From: Petrosia ficiformis
Taxonomy: Eukaryota > Porifera > Demospongiae > Haplosclerida > Petrosiidae
NCBI GenBank assembly: GCA_947044365.1
Contig: OX345636.1
Coordinates: 22,291,466 to 22,355,465 of the forward strand
DNA length: 64,000 nt
Direction: 5' to 3'
Made by a program: the position numbers and the translations under genes. Of the stretch, positions 63,501 to 64,000 are shown piece by piece; within the stretch, counting starts at the first letter, position 1, and every line of letters starts with the position of its first letter. Under the pieces are notes generated by a model that was not told the origin of the DNA, ran no database searches, and worked only from the letters and a program-made list of their open reading frames with translations.

Positions 63501-63949
63501 TGATGCATCAACTCTTCTGGTAAATTGTATTTTTGTTTCTTTCCTTAATGTGCTTTGCATTCCACAGCAAGGGATCACTTCTATGAACATGACTTTGCAA
63601 AATGATGCTGCAGAAGGATTGCTAATATTGTGCAACAACTTGGAGGTCTTATATTCATGCAGACTTTTATCTTGTTATTGAATTCAATTTTATAAAGGAC
63701 AATGATGATCAGCTAACTTCCATTTTAATTGAAAGAACAGGAATTTGTTCAGATTGTAACTTTGTAAGTGATTATTTATTATTATCCATTATATTAGTCT
63801 CTTTTTCAAAAAAAGGTTAAGCAAGAAGTTGTTACACATTATCACTGTGAAATGAATATGACCATACAAGTGAAATCAAGCACTGTGTCTGAGTTGTATT
63901 CACAATTTCTTAGTTTGACAACATCTGAGGGATTGTTAACTTGCAAAAG
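60579..63949 (+). CDS. Transposase-like protein fused to a ubiquitin-specific protease domain (3' end outside window)
   Basis: Thirteen exons fit with consistent phases: 60579-60672 (start uncertain), 60731-61926, 61988-62433, 62487-62551, 62606-62788, 62842-63011, 63042-63110, 63164-63185, 63242-63374, 63431-63519, 63568-63645, 63698-63763, 63816-63949. The N-terminal half looks like a DDE-type transposase core: YGHCAF, VEIYYNGNPFHLKGEKHSRP, TLFCDATGTIVSMKG, ALYYALVLRHPSGKHPPVAF, KHVVIDRSLVLLLSFL and FIHACVSHVMKSAR, then an acidic linker. The C-terminal half starts a C19 protease: the Cys box NKCLKYCWGNSVIQALE, the Q-D-A motif TLQNDAAEGLLILCNNLE and a zinc-knuckle start ICSDCNF. The His box would lie beyond the window. 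Exon 2 changes frame near 61018 and back near 61207. Many short introns suggest a host-retained gene and not a fresh transposon. The transposase family is unassigned. Confidence 0.6.
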
Positions 63950-64000
63950 GTAATGTAATGTAATAAATAAATGAAATGTAATAGTATTTGCCAAATGTTT

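Overview
The window is animal nuclear DNA. It is AT-rich, with many short exons, GT-AG introns, and gene families that fit a metazoan (a NHERF-type PDZ adaptor, TGFBRAP1/VPS3, NTHL1, EXTL2). The density of small introns, the dispersed palindrome TACATGTA and the mix of transposons suggest an early-branching invertebrate, most likely a demosponge such as Amphimedon. The species is an inference and was not checked against any database.

Layout. (1) 130-2843, minus: a three-exon NHERF-like adaptor with one PDZ domain and an ezrin-binding-like tail. (2) 3092-38045, plus: TGFBRAP1/VPS3, 29 exons that join in frame to 869 aa, head-to-head with the NHERF gene across a 248-bp shared promoter. Its introns hold most of the mobile DNA. 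(3) 38710-48335, minus: NTHL1 endonuclease III, six exons, 344 aa, tail-to-tail with TGFBRAP1. (4) 50104-50500, plus: a two-exon gene with an MGSC lipid-anchor-like start and the C-terminal half of an R-SNARE motif, sitting between two copies of one MITE. (5) 52518-57911, plus: EXTL2-like GT64 glycosyltransferase, four exons, 345 aa. (6) 60579 to beyond 63949, plus: an intron-rich gene joining a transposase-like region to a ubiquitin-specific-protease domain. It is cut by the window end.

Mobile DNA. Most introns and intergenic stretches are built from transposon pieces. They include hAT-type MITEs with 8-bp target duplications, a MULE-type MITE with a 9-bp duplication, two MITE families with repeated copies, and a THAP-coding element with terminal inverted repeats of nearly 300 bp. 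There are also coding remnants of hAT (BED finger), MULE, Crypton, Ty3/Gypsy integrase, a further retroelement, and Penelope-like elements with a GIY-YIG nuclease. The Penelope-like DNA at 32.1-34.3 kb carries two copies of a complete hammerhead ribozyme core.

Functional picture. The host genes are unrelated housekeeping genes (membrane adaptor, endosomal tethering, base excision repair, glycan synthesis) and not a pathway cluster. The unusual content is the ribozyme-bearing foldback locus, the transposase-USP gene and the small brevin-like gene.
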